Shown in pieces: positions 1-5,821 of a DNA stretch of 7,105 nucleotides. The stretch lies in assembly GCA_910585855.1 (NCBI GenBank), contig CAJUGZ010000230.1, positions 1-7,105 of the forward strand, given 5' to 3'. Every line of letters starts with the position of its first letter. Position 1 is the stretch's first letter. The position numbers and the translations under genes were made by a program. Origin of the DNA: an uncultured Lachnospiraceae bacterium. GTDB taxonomy: Bacteria > Bacillota_A > Clostridia > Lachnospirales > Lachnospiraceae. Below the pieces are notes generated by a model. That model saw only the letters and a program-made list of their open reading frames with translations. It was not told the DNA's origin and made no database searches.

Positions 1-13
1 CTAAACACGCCCC

Positions 14-54
14 TTTTTTTGCATACCCTGCATGGAAGCAGGATATGCAAAAAA
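14..54. repeat. Extended hairpin of copy 1, conserved in copy 2
   Basis: An 11-bp stem (21-31 with 38-48) closes the 6-nt loop ATGGAA. It is extended by T14-20 facing A49-54. The homologous hairpin at 5247-5287 keeps the loop and the stem but changes two base pairs in a compensatory way (24/45 and 27/42). It is not a Rho-independent terminator, because the T run is 5' and the A run 3' of the stem on either strand. Confidence 0.8.
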
Positions 55-67
55 TCTTAGGTTTTCA

Positions 68-145
68 AGCAGAAGTCAAGAACTTCTAACTTTTTTCCAA
101 AGTCACTGCAGTCTGCCTAGGTGGTTCGCATCTGGCTGTTTCTTG
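68..145 (+). repeat. Arm repeat, inverted relative to 7021-7098
   Basis: This 78-bp block matches the reverse complement of 7021-7098. Positions 68-115 are identical (48 of 48) and 125-145 are identical, with five mismatches between them. A shorter related block occurs at 5300-5325, and in inverted form at 5091-5116, inside the complete element. It therefore looks like the inner right arm of the element, with 7021-7098 as the left arm of another copy. Confidence 0.85.
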
Positions 146-308
146 AGCTCGAAAAAAACAAAAAAAGAATGATACGTTCCTTTGTTTTTCTCTTATAATA
201 ACTCTTCATTTTGAAAATATCGAGATACGACAGACTCTAAGGTTTTCCTCAATCTAGCTGATAATACCAACTGGTACATTTATATTGCTGCAATATCATC
301 CGCACACA

Positions 309-449
309 GCCGGAAGCCGAAGGGTGGTCTGCAGAGGGTCATCATTTCCCGTCGGCACTTAGGCACGGTACTTTCGTGCCTTATGTGTCCGCTACGAGGA
401 AATGCTAAGCGCAAGCGGGCCCGGTGCAGACTTCCCTTCGGCTTCCGGC
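309..449. repeat. Fold-back structured module, copy 1
   Basis: A perfect 16-bp outer stem (309-324 with 434-449) continues as GTCTGC/GCAGAC (327-332 with 426-431). Inside are CATTTCC/GGAAATG (343-349 with 398-404), a hairpin AGGCACG/CGTGCCT (361-367 with 375-381), and a short GC stem capped by GCAA (409-416), a GNRA-type loop when read on the plus strand. The same module occurs at 5667-5821 with its outer stem preserved. It starts 30 nt past the xseB stop codon but has no trailing T-tract in that direction, so it is not a standard terminator. I do not recognise it as a known RNA family. Confidence 0.75.
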
Positions 450-478
450 GTCCTCCCACCATCAAATTTCCTCTGCAA

Positions 479-682
479 TCAATCTAAATTCTCTGCTCCG
501 TTCAATACGATCATCTGTTTTTCTACCAGATCTACCTTCGTATTACAATACTGCAAAAGCTTCATTCCTTCCTGATACATCTGAAAAGAGTCCTCCAGCG
601 GAAGATCCTCTTTATCTAGGCTGCCGATAATCTGATTTAATTTTTCAAAAGCCTCCTCAATGGAAATTTCTTTTTCTGCCAT
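479..682 (-). CDS. xseB: Exodeoxyribonuclease VII small subunit
   Basis: XseB is the small subunit of exonuclease VII, a cytoplasmic enzyme that degrades single-stranded DNA to oligonucleotides. Several copies assemble on each XseA chain. The 67-residue product is of normal family length, and its opening (ISIEEAFEKLNQIIGSLDKEDLPLEDSFQMYQEG) is the conserved helical-hairpin region with the EA-E-L, LE and Y-EG pattern. I chose ATG at 682 because MAEKEISIEEAF fits the family start and an AAAGGA lies upstream. The open frame extends to a TTG at 703 without clear support. It lies 24 nt after the xseA stop codon, so the two are surely co-transcribed. The gene that often follows (ispA) is absent; repeat element copy 1 begins just downstream instead. 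Confidence 0.95.
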   Translation of the reverse strand: MAEKEISIEEAFEKLNQIIGSLDKEDLPLEDSFQMYQEGMKLLQYCNTKVDLVEKQMIVLNGAENLD

Positions 683-706
683 ATCCTGTCTTTTCCTTTC
701 CAAATA

Positions 707-1912
707 TTATTGCTTGTCCAATACGATCTGCTGTATACAAGCCTCTATTTTTCCGTCTGCCACTTGAATTGTAATCATATCTCCTTTGTTTGCCTGTTTG
801 ATGTTTTTGAAGGGCTGTCCTTTTTTATCTGTTACATAGGCATAGCCTTTTTCTAAACGCTTTAGAGGAGATACGCCGTCCAGACGTTCTGCCAGTACTT
901 CAATTCGATGTCGAGCGGCAGCAATTTTTTGTTCTATCTGTTTCTCTAGTTGTCTTTCTAAGTCCAGCAGCCGCTGTTTCTGCATCAGTATCTGGTTTTG
1001 TGGTCCGATGTAAAGAAGGCGAATCTTTGCCTGTTCTAATTTTCCTCTGCTGCGTTCGATCTGTCCAAGCATCTTTTGGAATAATATTCGCCGTTTTTCT
1101 TGCAGCGTGTATTGGTAGCTTCGATAGTCCCATACTGCAAGTTCGGCAGCAGCAGAAGGTGTGGGGGCACGAAGATCTGCTGCATAGTCTGCTATGGTGG
1201 TGTCTACTTCATGTCCTACTGCAGAAATGATGGGGGTATGGCAGGCAAATATAGCTCTTGCCACACATTCCTCATTAAAAGCCCAGAGATCTTCTATTGA
1301 GCCTCCTCCCCGTCCTACAATGATGATATCTACTCCCAATGCGTCTAGATAGGCAATGCCCTGCACAATCGTTTCTTTTGCTCCTTCTCCTTGTACCAGA
1401 GCCGGATAAAGGATAAGCTGTACATAGAGATTTCTGCGTCTGGCAATCTGGGCAATGTCCCGGATTGCCGCCCCTGTGCTTGCTGTAACAATTCCGATTT
1501 TCTGTGCAAAGGATGGAATCGGCTTTTTGTATATTTCTGCAAACATTCCCATCTCTTCTAATTCTTGTTTTAACTGTTCAAATTTTTGATAGAGAAGCCC
1601 TATCCCGTCTAATGTAATCTTTTTAGCATAAAGCTGATATTTTCCGTCCCTTTCGTAGACTCGAATACAACCTTCTGCTATAATGGTTTGTCCTTCTTTT
1701 AAAAGAAATTTCAGTCCACTTCGATTTCCGGCGAACATAACACATCCGATTGTTCCGCTTTCATCTTTTATTGTAAAATAAATATGACCGGAAGTATGAT
1801 ACTTACAATTTGAAACTTCCCCTCTTATCCAAATATGGCTCAGTACAAAGTCCTGCTGAAACATATTTTTTATATAGGCATTGATCTGAGCAACCGAATA
1901 AATAGCAGCCAT
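707..1912 (-). CDS. xseA: Exodeoxyribonuclease VII large subunit
   Basis: XseA is the catalytic subunit of exonuclease VII, acting on single-stranded DNA in the cytoplasm in repair and recombination. The N-terminal OB fold covers roughly residues 1-100 (SHIWIRGEVSN, HIYFTIKDESG, FAGNRSGLKF). The catalytic domain follows, with IGIVTASTGAAIRDI near 138, the glycine-rich GRGGGSIEDLWAFNEE near 201, and SAVGHEVDTTIADYAADLRAPTPSAAAELA near 230-260. After that comes a coiled-coil stretch rich in Q, K, E and L, and the usual C-terminal PLKRLEKGYAYV. At 401 residues it is somewhat shorter than the B. subtilis and E. coli proteins (about 450), mainly in the coiled coil. ATG at 1912 is preceded by CAGGAGA. 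The gene lies 23 nt after nusB and directly before xseB. Confidence 0.98.
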   Translation of the reverse strand: MAAIYSVAQINAYIKNMFQQDFVLSHIWIRGEVSNCKYHTSGHIYFTIKDESGTIGCVMFAGNRSGLKFLLKEGQTIIAEGCIRVYERDGKYQLYAKKITLDGIGLLYQKFEQLKQELEEMGMFAEIYKKPIPSFAQKIGIVTASTGAAIRDIAQIARRRNLYVQLILYPALVQGEGAKETIVQGIAYLDALGVDIIIVGRGGGSIEDLWAFNEECVARAIFACHTPIISAVGHEVDTTIADYAADLRAPTPSAAAELAVWDYRSYQYTLQEKRRILFQKMLGQIERSRGKLEQAKIRLLYIGPQNQILMQKQRLLDLERQLEKQIEQKIAAARHRIEVLAERLDGVSPLKRLEKGYAYVTDKKGQPFKNIKQANKGDMITIQVADGKIEACIQQIVLDKQ

Positions 1913-1935
1913 TTTTGATCTCCTGTTTTTTGTTT

Positions 1936-2337
1936 TTAAGCTAATTTTGCCAAAATCCCGTTTACAAAAGAAGGGGCTTCCTCTCCGCCAAACTTCTTTG
2001 CCAGTTCAATCGCTTCATTGATTGCTACAGGATTTGGTACTTCTTCATCATAAAACATCTCAAATAAGGCTAAGCGGATAATCGTAAGTTCGACTTTTCC
2101 CATTCTTGCAATCGTCCATCCCTCAGCCTGTTCTTCTATCTTTTTGTCAATATCAGGAATTTGAAGAATTGCACCTTTTGCCCGCACTGTAATTTCTAAT
2201 TTTTCCTCTTCGGAAAGTGTTTCTTTTTCCTCACTGCCAAAATAAAGTTTTATCTGCTCGTCCATCTCTTCCAAGGGAAAAAAATCATATTGAAACAGTA
2301 TCAGAAACACATTTTCTCTCAACTTCCGTCTTGTCAT
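1936..2337 (-). CDS. nusB: Transcription antitermination factor NusB
   Basis: NusB binds boxA RNA with NusE (ribosomal protein S10) and supports processive transcription of rRNA operons. The 133-residue all-helical protein is of standard length. It begins with TRRKLRENVFLILFQYDF, has the central GWTIARMGKVELTIIRLALFEM, and ends with AINEAIELAKKFGGEEAPSFVNGILAKL, the clearest NusB signature. ATG at 2337 has an AAGGAGA Shine-Dalgarno 8 nt upstream. It is the first gene of a nusB-xseA-xseB unit, lying after the terminator of the Asp23-family gene, so it should have a promoter between about 2345 and 2405. That stretch is very AT-rich and I could not choose one confidently. folD, which separates nusB and xseA in B. 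subtilis, is missing. Confidence 0.98.
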   Translation of the reverse strand: MTRRKLRENVFLILFQYDFFPLEEMDEQIKLYFGSEEKETLSEEEKLEITVRAKGAILQIPDIDKKIEEQAEGWTIARMGKVELTIIRLALFEMFYDEEVPNPVAINEAIELAKKFGGEEAPSFVNGILAKLA

Positions 2338-2402
2338 GCGTCAATCTCCTTTTTATCATAAAAATCCATAAATCTGTCTAAATTCAAAACAATACAAAAA
2401 AA

Positions 2403-2458
2403 CATACAAAAAGAGGCTGCCGCAAATACGTAAATAAAACTCCGTCTGCCGCAACCTC
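2403..2458 (-). terminator. Rho-independent terminator of the Asp23-family gene
   Basis: Read on the minus strand, GAGGTTGC (2458-2451) pairs with GCAGCCTC (2420-2413), including one G-T wobble. After one mismatch, five more inner pairs (GCAGA with TTTGC) follow. The stem is followed directly by five T residues (2412-2408), a short interruption, and then another T-rich run. It starts 11 nt past the stop codon at 2470 and separates this gene from nusB. Confidence 0.85.
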
Positions 2459-2469
2459 AATTTTTTCTC

Positions 2470-2865
2470 CTACTTGCTCTTTTCAAGGTTCACACCCGCA
2501 ATGCGGATATTGACATCGGAAACAGTCAGTCCGGTCATTGTTTCAATCGCCGTCTTAACCTTCTCCTGCACTTTTGCAGATACTGCCGGAATATTATACC
2601 CATACTTCATCGTAAGCGAAAGGTCAACCGAAACTGCATCCTCTAATACTTCAATTCGAATTCCTTTCGAAAGGTTCTTCATTCCAAGCTTTCCGACCAG
2701 TTCATTTGTGATGTTTCCTGCCATAGCAGAAACACCATCTACTTCGGTAGCAGCCAGCCCTGCAATAATTGCTACTACTTCATCTGCAATCTGCACTTCT
2801 CCGACTTCTCCGTTTTCGTATATTCTATGTGTACTTCTGATATTCTGTTCTTTCGCCTTTGCCAC
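2470..2865 (-). CDS. yqhY: Asp23/Gls24 family envelope stress response protein (YqhY-like)
   Basis: The 131-residue product is a single Asp23/Gls24 domain over about residues 15-125. It shows GEVQIADEVVAIIAGLAATEVDGVSAMAG, the beta-strand EVLEDAVSVDLSLTMKYGYNIPAVSAKVQEKVKTAIETMTGL, and the C-terminal VSDVNIRIAGVNL. It has no membrane segment. In B. subtilis the homologue next to nusB is YqhY, encoded with accBC and linked genetically to acetyl-CoA carboxylase control; that role is borrowed by synteny and is not seen here. The start is GTG at 2865, with a strong AGGAGG (2874-2879) 8 nt upstream. It is bracketed by its own SigA-type promoter and terminator, so it is probably monocistronic and constitutive. 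Family is certain; assignment to YqhY over other Asp23 paralogues rests on the nusB neighbour. Confidence 0.93.
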   Translation of the reverse strand: MAKAKEQNIRSTHRIYENGEVGEVQIADEVVAIIAGLAATEVDGVSAMAGNITNELVGKLGMKNLSKGIRIEVLEDAVSVDLSLTMKYGYNIPAVSAKVQEKVKTAIETMTGLTVSDVNIRIAGVNLEKSK

Positions 2866-2927
2866 GGTAATAACCTCCTGTTAAAACATATTGTTTCCAT
2901 TTCGCTGAAAGCTTTCTCATATTCTAC

Positions 2928-2956
2928 ATTATAACCAACTTATGTAGGTTTTGCAA
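2928..2956 (-). promoter_or_regulatory. SigA-type promoter of the Asp23-family gene
   Basis: On the minus strand a perfect TATAAT (-10, 2933-2928) follows TTGCAA (-35, 2956-2951, four of six to TTGACA) with an ideal 17-nt spacer. Transcription would start near 2921, giving a leader of about 55 nt before the AGGAGG and GTG start. It separates this housekeeping-type gene from the sporulation genes upstream. Confidence 0.8.
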
Positions 2957-3002
2957 ACCAAATTTTACATATTTTAAAAATAAATAAAAACTGCTTCCCA
3001 CA

Positions 3003-3689
3003 CTATTCTGAAATCACAGGAGTAATCACAATTTTATCTGCTGCCACTTCCGTCTTACGTTTTACAATATCCTCAATCTGTGCCCGATCCGCATCGGAAA
3101 GATTGGATGCGTTTACCACTACATCCACATTTTCCCCATTCATGCTTACCACGGCATCCGTAAATCCCTTTGCTTCTAACAGCATCTCTGCCGCCGCCTC
3201 TTTCTCTGCAATCGCTGTCATAGCAACCAACTGACTGCTTGCCTCTGCTTTCTCCCCTTCTGAAAGATTTACATTATTGATAATCTCCATTAACTTTGCT
3301 TCATTTTCGGAACGTACCTGCTCCCGATTTCTCTTCATTTCATTAACTAAAGCCAGAGAACCTGCTCCATTGGTCAGCACAGCCTCCCCCGGATTCTCCG
3401 AAACTGCTTCCTGACTTTCTGCTGCAGTTGTTTCGTCATTTGGATCTGAATCTAAACTGCTGATTTCTATCATTGCACTTCCATGTGTATCAGCGGCAGC
3501 AGTAAGCTCCACATCCTCATTTGAAATTTCATACATCCCTACCGACTCCATAGCGTTCTCTAAATTATTCACTTCCAGATAACTGTTTTTTGCTCCGTTT
3601 TGCTGAGCGTAGCTTAAATACCCTGCCACTGCAATCATAACAGCCAGTGCAGTAATAATAAATTGGTTTTTCTTCATCAACTGTTTCAA
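3003..3689 (-). CDS. spoIIIAH: Stage III sporulation protein AH
   Basis: SpoIIIAH is the mother-cell membrane protein whose extracellular domain binds forespore SpoIIQ, forming the zipper and channel between the two cells during engulfment. The 228-residue product has one N-terminal membrane segment (about residues 10-28, FIITALAVMIAVAGYLSYA). An acidic, Ser/Thr-rich linker (about 60-110) follows, then the C-terminal YscJ/FliF-like ring-building domain, visible as EAKLMEIINNVNLSEGEKAEAS, AEMLLEAKGFTDAVVSMNGENVDVVV and the final VAADKIVITPVI. The start is taken as TTG at 3689, which overlaps the spoIIIAG stop codon and has GGAGG 7 nt upstream; ATG four codons later (3677) is the alternative. 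Overlap with spoIIIAG implies translational coupling. No clear terminator follows the stop codon. Confidence 0.97.
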   Translation of the reverse strand: MKQLMKKNQFIITALAVMIAVAGYLSYAQQNGAKNSYLEVNNLENAMESVGMYEISNEDVELTAAADTHGSAMIEISSLDSDPNDETTAAESQEAVSENPGEAVLTNGAGSLALVNEMKRNREQVRSENEAKLMEIINNVNLSEGEKAEASSQLVAMTAIAEKEAAAEMLLEAKGFTDAVVSMNGENVDVVVNASNLSDADRAQIEDIVKRKTEVAADKIVITPVISE

Positions 3690-4339
3690 TTTCCTTCCTC
3701 CATTTCTGCCATCTTACATATTTTAATCTTATGACTTTGCAGGTCAAATAATGCCGCAATTGCCGCATTTAATTCTTTTTTTACTGCTTCATTGTCCGCT
3801 CCCTGTGCAATCACAAGCACTCCCTCAATCTCAGGTGCCATTTCCTGCACCAAATAAGGAGTCTTACTCCCATTCTCTTCTATATAAATTACATGGTCAG
3901 ACTGGGAAAGTTCCATCGAATTTCGAATCCCGCCTCCGCTGTCTTGTTCATTTACCGTATTTTTGGTATAAGGAGATTCTCTTAATACAATCTTTTCCCC
4001 CGAAGCCCGAATTGTCACCATCACTCGTATCTTTCCTGCCCCCTCCACATAAGAAAGCATCTCCTCTAACCTTGCTTCTAACAGCTTCTCATAAGTATCC
4101 TCCGTAATCTCTAAAGTCTTATCCGTAAAAGTTTCCGTTCGCCCCTCTTCCATAAAAATACCTTCCTTCTTTAAAGAATCCGCCTCCTTTCTTGAGGAAT
4201 CTGCCTCTTTTTTTGAAGAAACAGGAATCGAAATCATAAGAAGAGCCACTCCTGCCAGCAGACAATACAGAAACTTATCCACCCCTATCTTTCGAAAAGA
4301 AAACTTCTTTTCTTTTAAAAATGAAAGTTTTTCGCCCAT
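3686..4339 (-). CDS. spoIIIAG: Stage III sporulation protein AG
   Basis: SpoIIIAG is a single-pass mother-cell membrane protein whose extracellular domain forms a large ring in the SpoIIIA-SpoIIQ channel. The 217 residues, close to the B. subtilis length, comprise a basic N-terminus, a membrane segment (about 24-41, FLYCLLAGVALLMISIPV), a charged linker, and the ring domain. The ring domain contains LEARLEEMLSYVEGAGKIRVMVTI and PEIEGVLVIAQGADNEAVKKELNAAIAALFDLQSHKIKICKM, the typical C-terminal motif. The linker has a 7-residue tandem repeat (KKEADSSRKEADSLKKEG). ATG at 4339 has AAAGGA upstream. It lies 13 nt after spoIIIAF and overlaps spoIIIAH by 4 nt. Confidence 0.97.
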   Translation of the reverse strand: MGEKLSFLKEKKFSFRKIGVDKFLYCLLAGVALLMISIPVSSKKEADSSRKEADSLKKEGIFMEEGRTETFTDKTLEITEDTYEKLLEARLEEMLSYVEGAGKIRVMVTIRASGEKIVLRESPYTKNTVNEQDSGGGIRNSMELSQSDHVIYIEENGSKTPYLVQEMAPEIEGVLVIAQGADNEAVKKELNAAIAALFDLQSHKIKICKMAEMEEGN

Positions 4340-4352
4340 TTAACACTTTCCT

Positions 4353-4997
4353 TTATTCCAACATTCTTATCACAATCTCTTCCTCCTCCAGACAATAACA
4401 CTCTGTCAATACTCCCTTTAACCGCTCGCCAATCCCCTCATCTATCACTTCTCCCTCCTTATCCCATTCTGAAAACACCTCTACCAAAACAGGCTCTATT
4501 GTAATCTTTCCCATATCCTGCTGCCTATCCACATCCCCTTCCCCTTTCTCCTTCAAATACACCGTTATCCCTGTTACCGCTCCAAAATCTTCCTTCTCCT
4601 CTTCTTCCTCCCATCTTACCTCTACCCTTTCTATACAATATCCTTGCCCCTCCAACTCCCTTTCTACACAATCCGCAGCCGACTTCTCCAGCCTGTCCGC
4701 ATACTCCGCCTTCTGCCTCTCATAATTAGAATTTTCCTCAAGCGACGCCAGAAAAGCATCCTCCTTTATCTCCAACACACCTCCTAAAATATCCGTCAAA
4801 TAATACAAAGTCTTTTCCACATCAAAAACTCTTAAAATCGGAGTAAAAAACACCAAAAGCATCAAAAATCCCATATAAAGCCGCACATAAGGAGCATACT
4901 TTTCCCCCGGAAGCAAATTTCTAATTAATACCGAAAAAACAGAAAAACATACAATATTTCTTCCCCATTCCATCAATCCGTCCAGCAATCTTCCCAC
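4353..4997 (-). CDS. spoIIIAF: Stage III sporulation protein AF
   Basis: SpoIIIAF is a mother-cell membrane component of the SpoIIIA complex. The 214-residue product has two membrane segments near its N-terminus (about residues 13-28 and 39-55, NIVCFSVFSVLIRNLLP and VRLYMGFLMLLVFFTPIL). A soluble domain follows, with a regulatory-ring-like fold in the family, ending in LKGVLTECYCLEEEEIVIRMLE. The reported start is GTG at 4997, the longest form. AAGGGGTG just upstream would be better spaced for TTG at 4988, which also fits the short N-terminus of the B. subtilis protein; ATG at 4973 is a third choice. A repeat element ends 14 nt upstream of the start but leaves these translation signals intact. 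It was probably adjacent to spoIIIAE originally. Confidence 0.95.
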   Translation of the reverse strand: MGRLLDGLMEWGRNIVCFSVFSVLIRNLLPGEKYAPYVRLYMGFLMLLVFFTPILRVFDVEKTLYYLTDILGGVLEIKEDAFLASLEENSNYERQKAEYADRLEKSAADCVERELEGQGYCIERVEVRWEEEEEKEDFGAVTGITVYLKEKGEGDVDRQQDMGKITIEPVLVEVFSEWDKEGEVIDEGIGERLKGVLTECYCLEEEEIVIRMLE

Positions 4998-5004
4998 CCC
5001 TTTT

Positions 5005-5011
5005 TCTAACT
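5005..5011. repeat. Left 7-bp target-site duplication (TCTAACT)
   Basis: TCTAACT here is repeated exactly at 5829-5835, on the other side of the gene-free 817-bp element. It lies 7 nt upstream of the GTG start of spoIIIAF and contains a TAG in minus-strand reading, a relic of the position of the spoIIIAE stop codon. A 7-bp match could arise by chance, but the perfect restored operon junction makes a duplication more likely. Confidence 0.65.
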
Positions 5012-5049
5012 AGATTTTCTCAAAATGGACTTTTTCCAAAGCGGACGCC

Positions 5050-5116
5050 AGATTGGGGGAGGCGTTTGGGATTGCTGCTCCGGTCTCCAAAAAGCAAGAA
5101 GGTCTAAGACTTCTGC
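5050..5116. repeat. Left inverted arm of copy 2
   Basis: The reverse complement of this arm matches 5300-5365 in two blocks. Positions 5091-5116 face 5300-5325 with three mismatches, and 5050-5071 face 5344-5365 with one mismatch. About 18 poorly matching positions lie between. The two arms could form a long snap-back stem enclosing the interior hairpin. Confidence 0.8.
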
Positions 5117-5246
5117 CTATCCGTGCATCCAACCGGACGAACCGGTGCGCAATTCGCCCATATAACAGGCGAAATATTATCACGTACCAAAAATTTCCAA
5201 CAACCACAACAAAATCGCTTCCCCAAACACGGGCTAAACACGCACC

Positions 5247-5287
5247 TTTTTTTGCACACACTGCATGGAAGCAGTATGTGCAAAAAA
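5247..5287. repeat. Extended hairpin of copy 2, homologous to 14-54
   Basis: The stem 5254-5264 with 5271-5281 closes loop ATGGAA, with T5247-5253 facing A5282-5287. Relative to the hairpin at 14-54, pair T-A becomes C-G (5257/5278) and pair C-G becomes A-T (5260/5275). One C-A mismatch (5259/5276) is kept in both copies; it reads as a G-U wobble in a minus-strand transcript. Confidence 0.85.
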
Positions 5288-5299
5288 TTCTAATATCGA

Positions 5300-5365
5300 G
5301 CAGAAGTCCAAGACCTTCTAGCTTTTCTCCGAAGTCGCTACACTCCCAAACACCTCCCCCAATCT
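5300..5365. repeat. Right inverted arm of copy 2
   Basis: This is the mate of the arm at 5050-5116. It corresponds in position to 68-115 of copy 1: both follow the hairpin by about 12-13 nt and share GCAGAAGTC-AAGA-CTTCTA-CTTTT and a following CC-AAGTC. It runs into the decamer aatctagctg shared with copy 1 at 251-260. Confidence 0.8.
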
Positions 5366-5383
5366 AGCTGTCAATTCAGACCG

Positions 5384-5651
5384 AAACGTTTGTATTGATT
5401 ACCATAACATATATTCAATTCAAGTTAAAAACGCTTCTATTGATTGTCATAATACATATTCAATTCAAGTTAAAACGTTTCTATCGATTATCACAATACA
5501 TGTTCAATTACCTGAAACATTTCTATCTATTACCATAATATAGATTCGATTCAACTTAAAGCGAACCGTTTATACAGATCACCCTAACATATATTCCATT
5601 CAAATCAAAACATTTCTGCTGATTACTCTGCAATTTTATCTTCTCTCAATC
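5384..5651. repeat. Tandem array of about six degenerate 42-49-nt repeats
   Basis: Units begin at 5384, 5429, 5473, 5515, 5564 and 5608. Each opens with a variant of AAACGTTTCTAT, continues with GATTACCATAA, and most end in ATTCAATTCAAGTTA. The first three are most alike, and the last is the most degenerate. There are no spacers between units. Copy 1 retains only one weak unit at the matching place. Several units have ATTGA and TCAAT about 16 nt apart, a short inverted pair that could be a protein-binding or weak hairpin motif. Confidence 0.85.
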
Positions 5652-5666
5652 AATATACATTTCACA

Positions 5667-5821
5667 GTCGGAAGCCGAAAGGAGGTCTGCGCAGGGTCAT
5701 CATTTCCCGTCGGCACTTAGATAGTGTGTTGCTGTGTTTTAGCGTCTTAGTGTTCGCTATGTGGAAATAAGAAATGCTAAGCGAGAGCGGACTCGGAGCA
5801 GACCTCCCTTCGGCTTTTGGC
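5667..5821. repeat. Fold-back structured module, copy 2
   Basis: A 24-position outer stem (5667-5690 with 5798-5821) has only one true mismatch on the plus strand and three G-T wobbles. The interior keeps the segment GGGTCATCATTTCCCGTCGG and GCTAAGCG from copy 1. The apical loop near 5785-5788 is GAGA where copy 1 has GCAA, both GNRA-type on the plus strand. Other interior parts have diverged in sequence and length (155 against 141 nt), while the closing stem is preserved. It ends 8 nt before the spoIIIAE stop codon. Confidence 0.8.

Larger units (their letters stand above)
1..459 (+). mobile_element. Modular repeat element, copy 1 (partial, cut by window start)
   Basis: This gene-free stretch downstream of xseB shares its modules, in the same order and orientation, with the element at 5012-5828. 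The shared modules are ctaaacacgc plus a hairpin (1-54), an arm block (68-145), the decamer aatctagctg (251-260), and a large fold-back ending in ggcgtcc (309-455). Copy 1 has only about one degenerate unit (roughly 261-306) where the other copy carries about six tandem repeats. Positions 146-250 are AT-rich filler with no clear counterpart in copy 2. There is no transposase or convincing ORF, so it would have to be non-autonomous or an RNA/DNA structural repeat. The right boundary near 455-460 is inferred from where similarity to the other copy stops. The left boundary lies outside the window. Confidence 0.75.

Noticed and set aside
14..54. Hairpin followed by a homopolymer run as a bidirectional terminator
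   Set aside because: The runs have the wrong polarity: T is 5' and A is 3' of the stem on both strands, so they extend the stem rather than provide a U-tract. The same holds for 5247-5287.
194..199. Plus-strand TATAAT in the copy 1 filler
   Set aside because: No -35-like hexamer at 16-18 nt upstream and no gene downstream on that strand.
309..449. Known structured RNA such as an omega/HEARO RNA, group II intron domain or retron msr-msd
   Set aside because: No IscB, TnpB or reverse transcriptase gene is nearby, and I could not match conserved motifs of these families from memory. Left as an unnamed module.
280..465. 61-residue minus-strand open frame over the fold-back module of copy 1
   Set aside because: The copy 2 equivalent shares a short reading (KCRREMMTL then RPPFGFRL) but stops early, and the shared DNA is explained by the stem structure.
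2474..2884. 136-residue plus-strand open frame opposite the Asp23-family gene
   Set aside because: Antisense shadow of a clearly conserved gene with its own promoter, ribosome binding site and terminator.
5010..5261. 83-residue minus-strand open frame upstream of spoIIIAF
   Set aside because: It lies wholly within the element, across the left arm and part of the hairpin, with no recognisable domain. The hydrophobic run comes from AT-rich interior sequence. Conservation in other copies could change this view.
5053..5367. 104-residue plus-strand open frame inside the element
   Set aside because: Its ends coincide with the two inverted arms, the sequence is Pro/Ser/Arg/Thr-rich with no domain, there is no good ribosome binding site, and it runs through the hairpin. 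It looks like read-through of a structured repeat.
5384..5651. Tandem 45-nt units as a CRISPR array
   Set aside because: Units abut without unique spacers, are degenerate throughout, and no cas genes are present.
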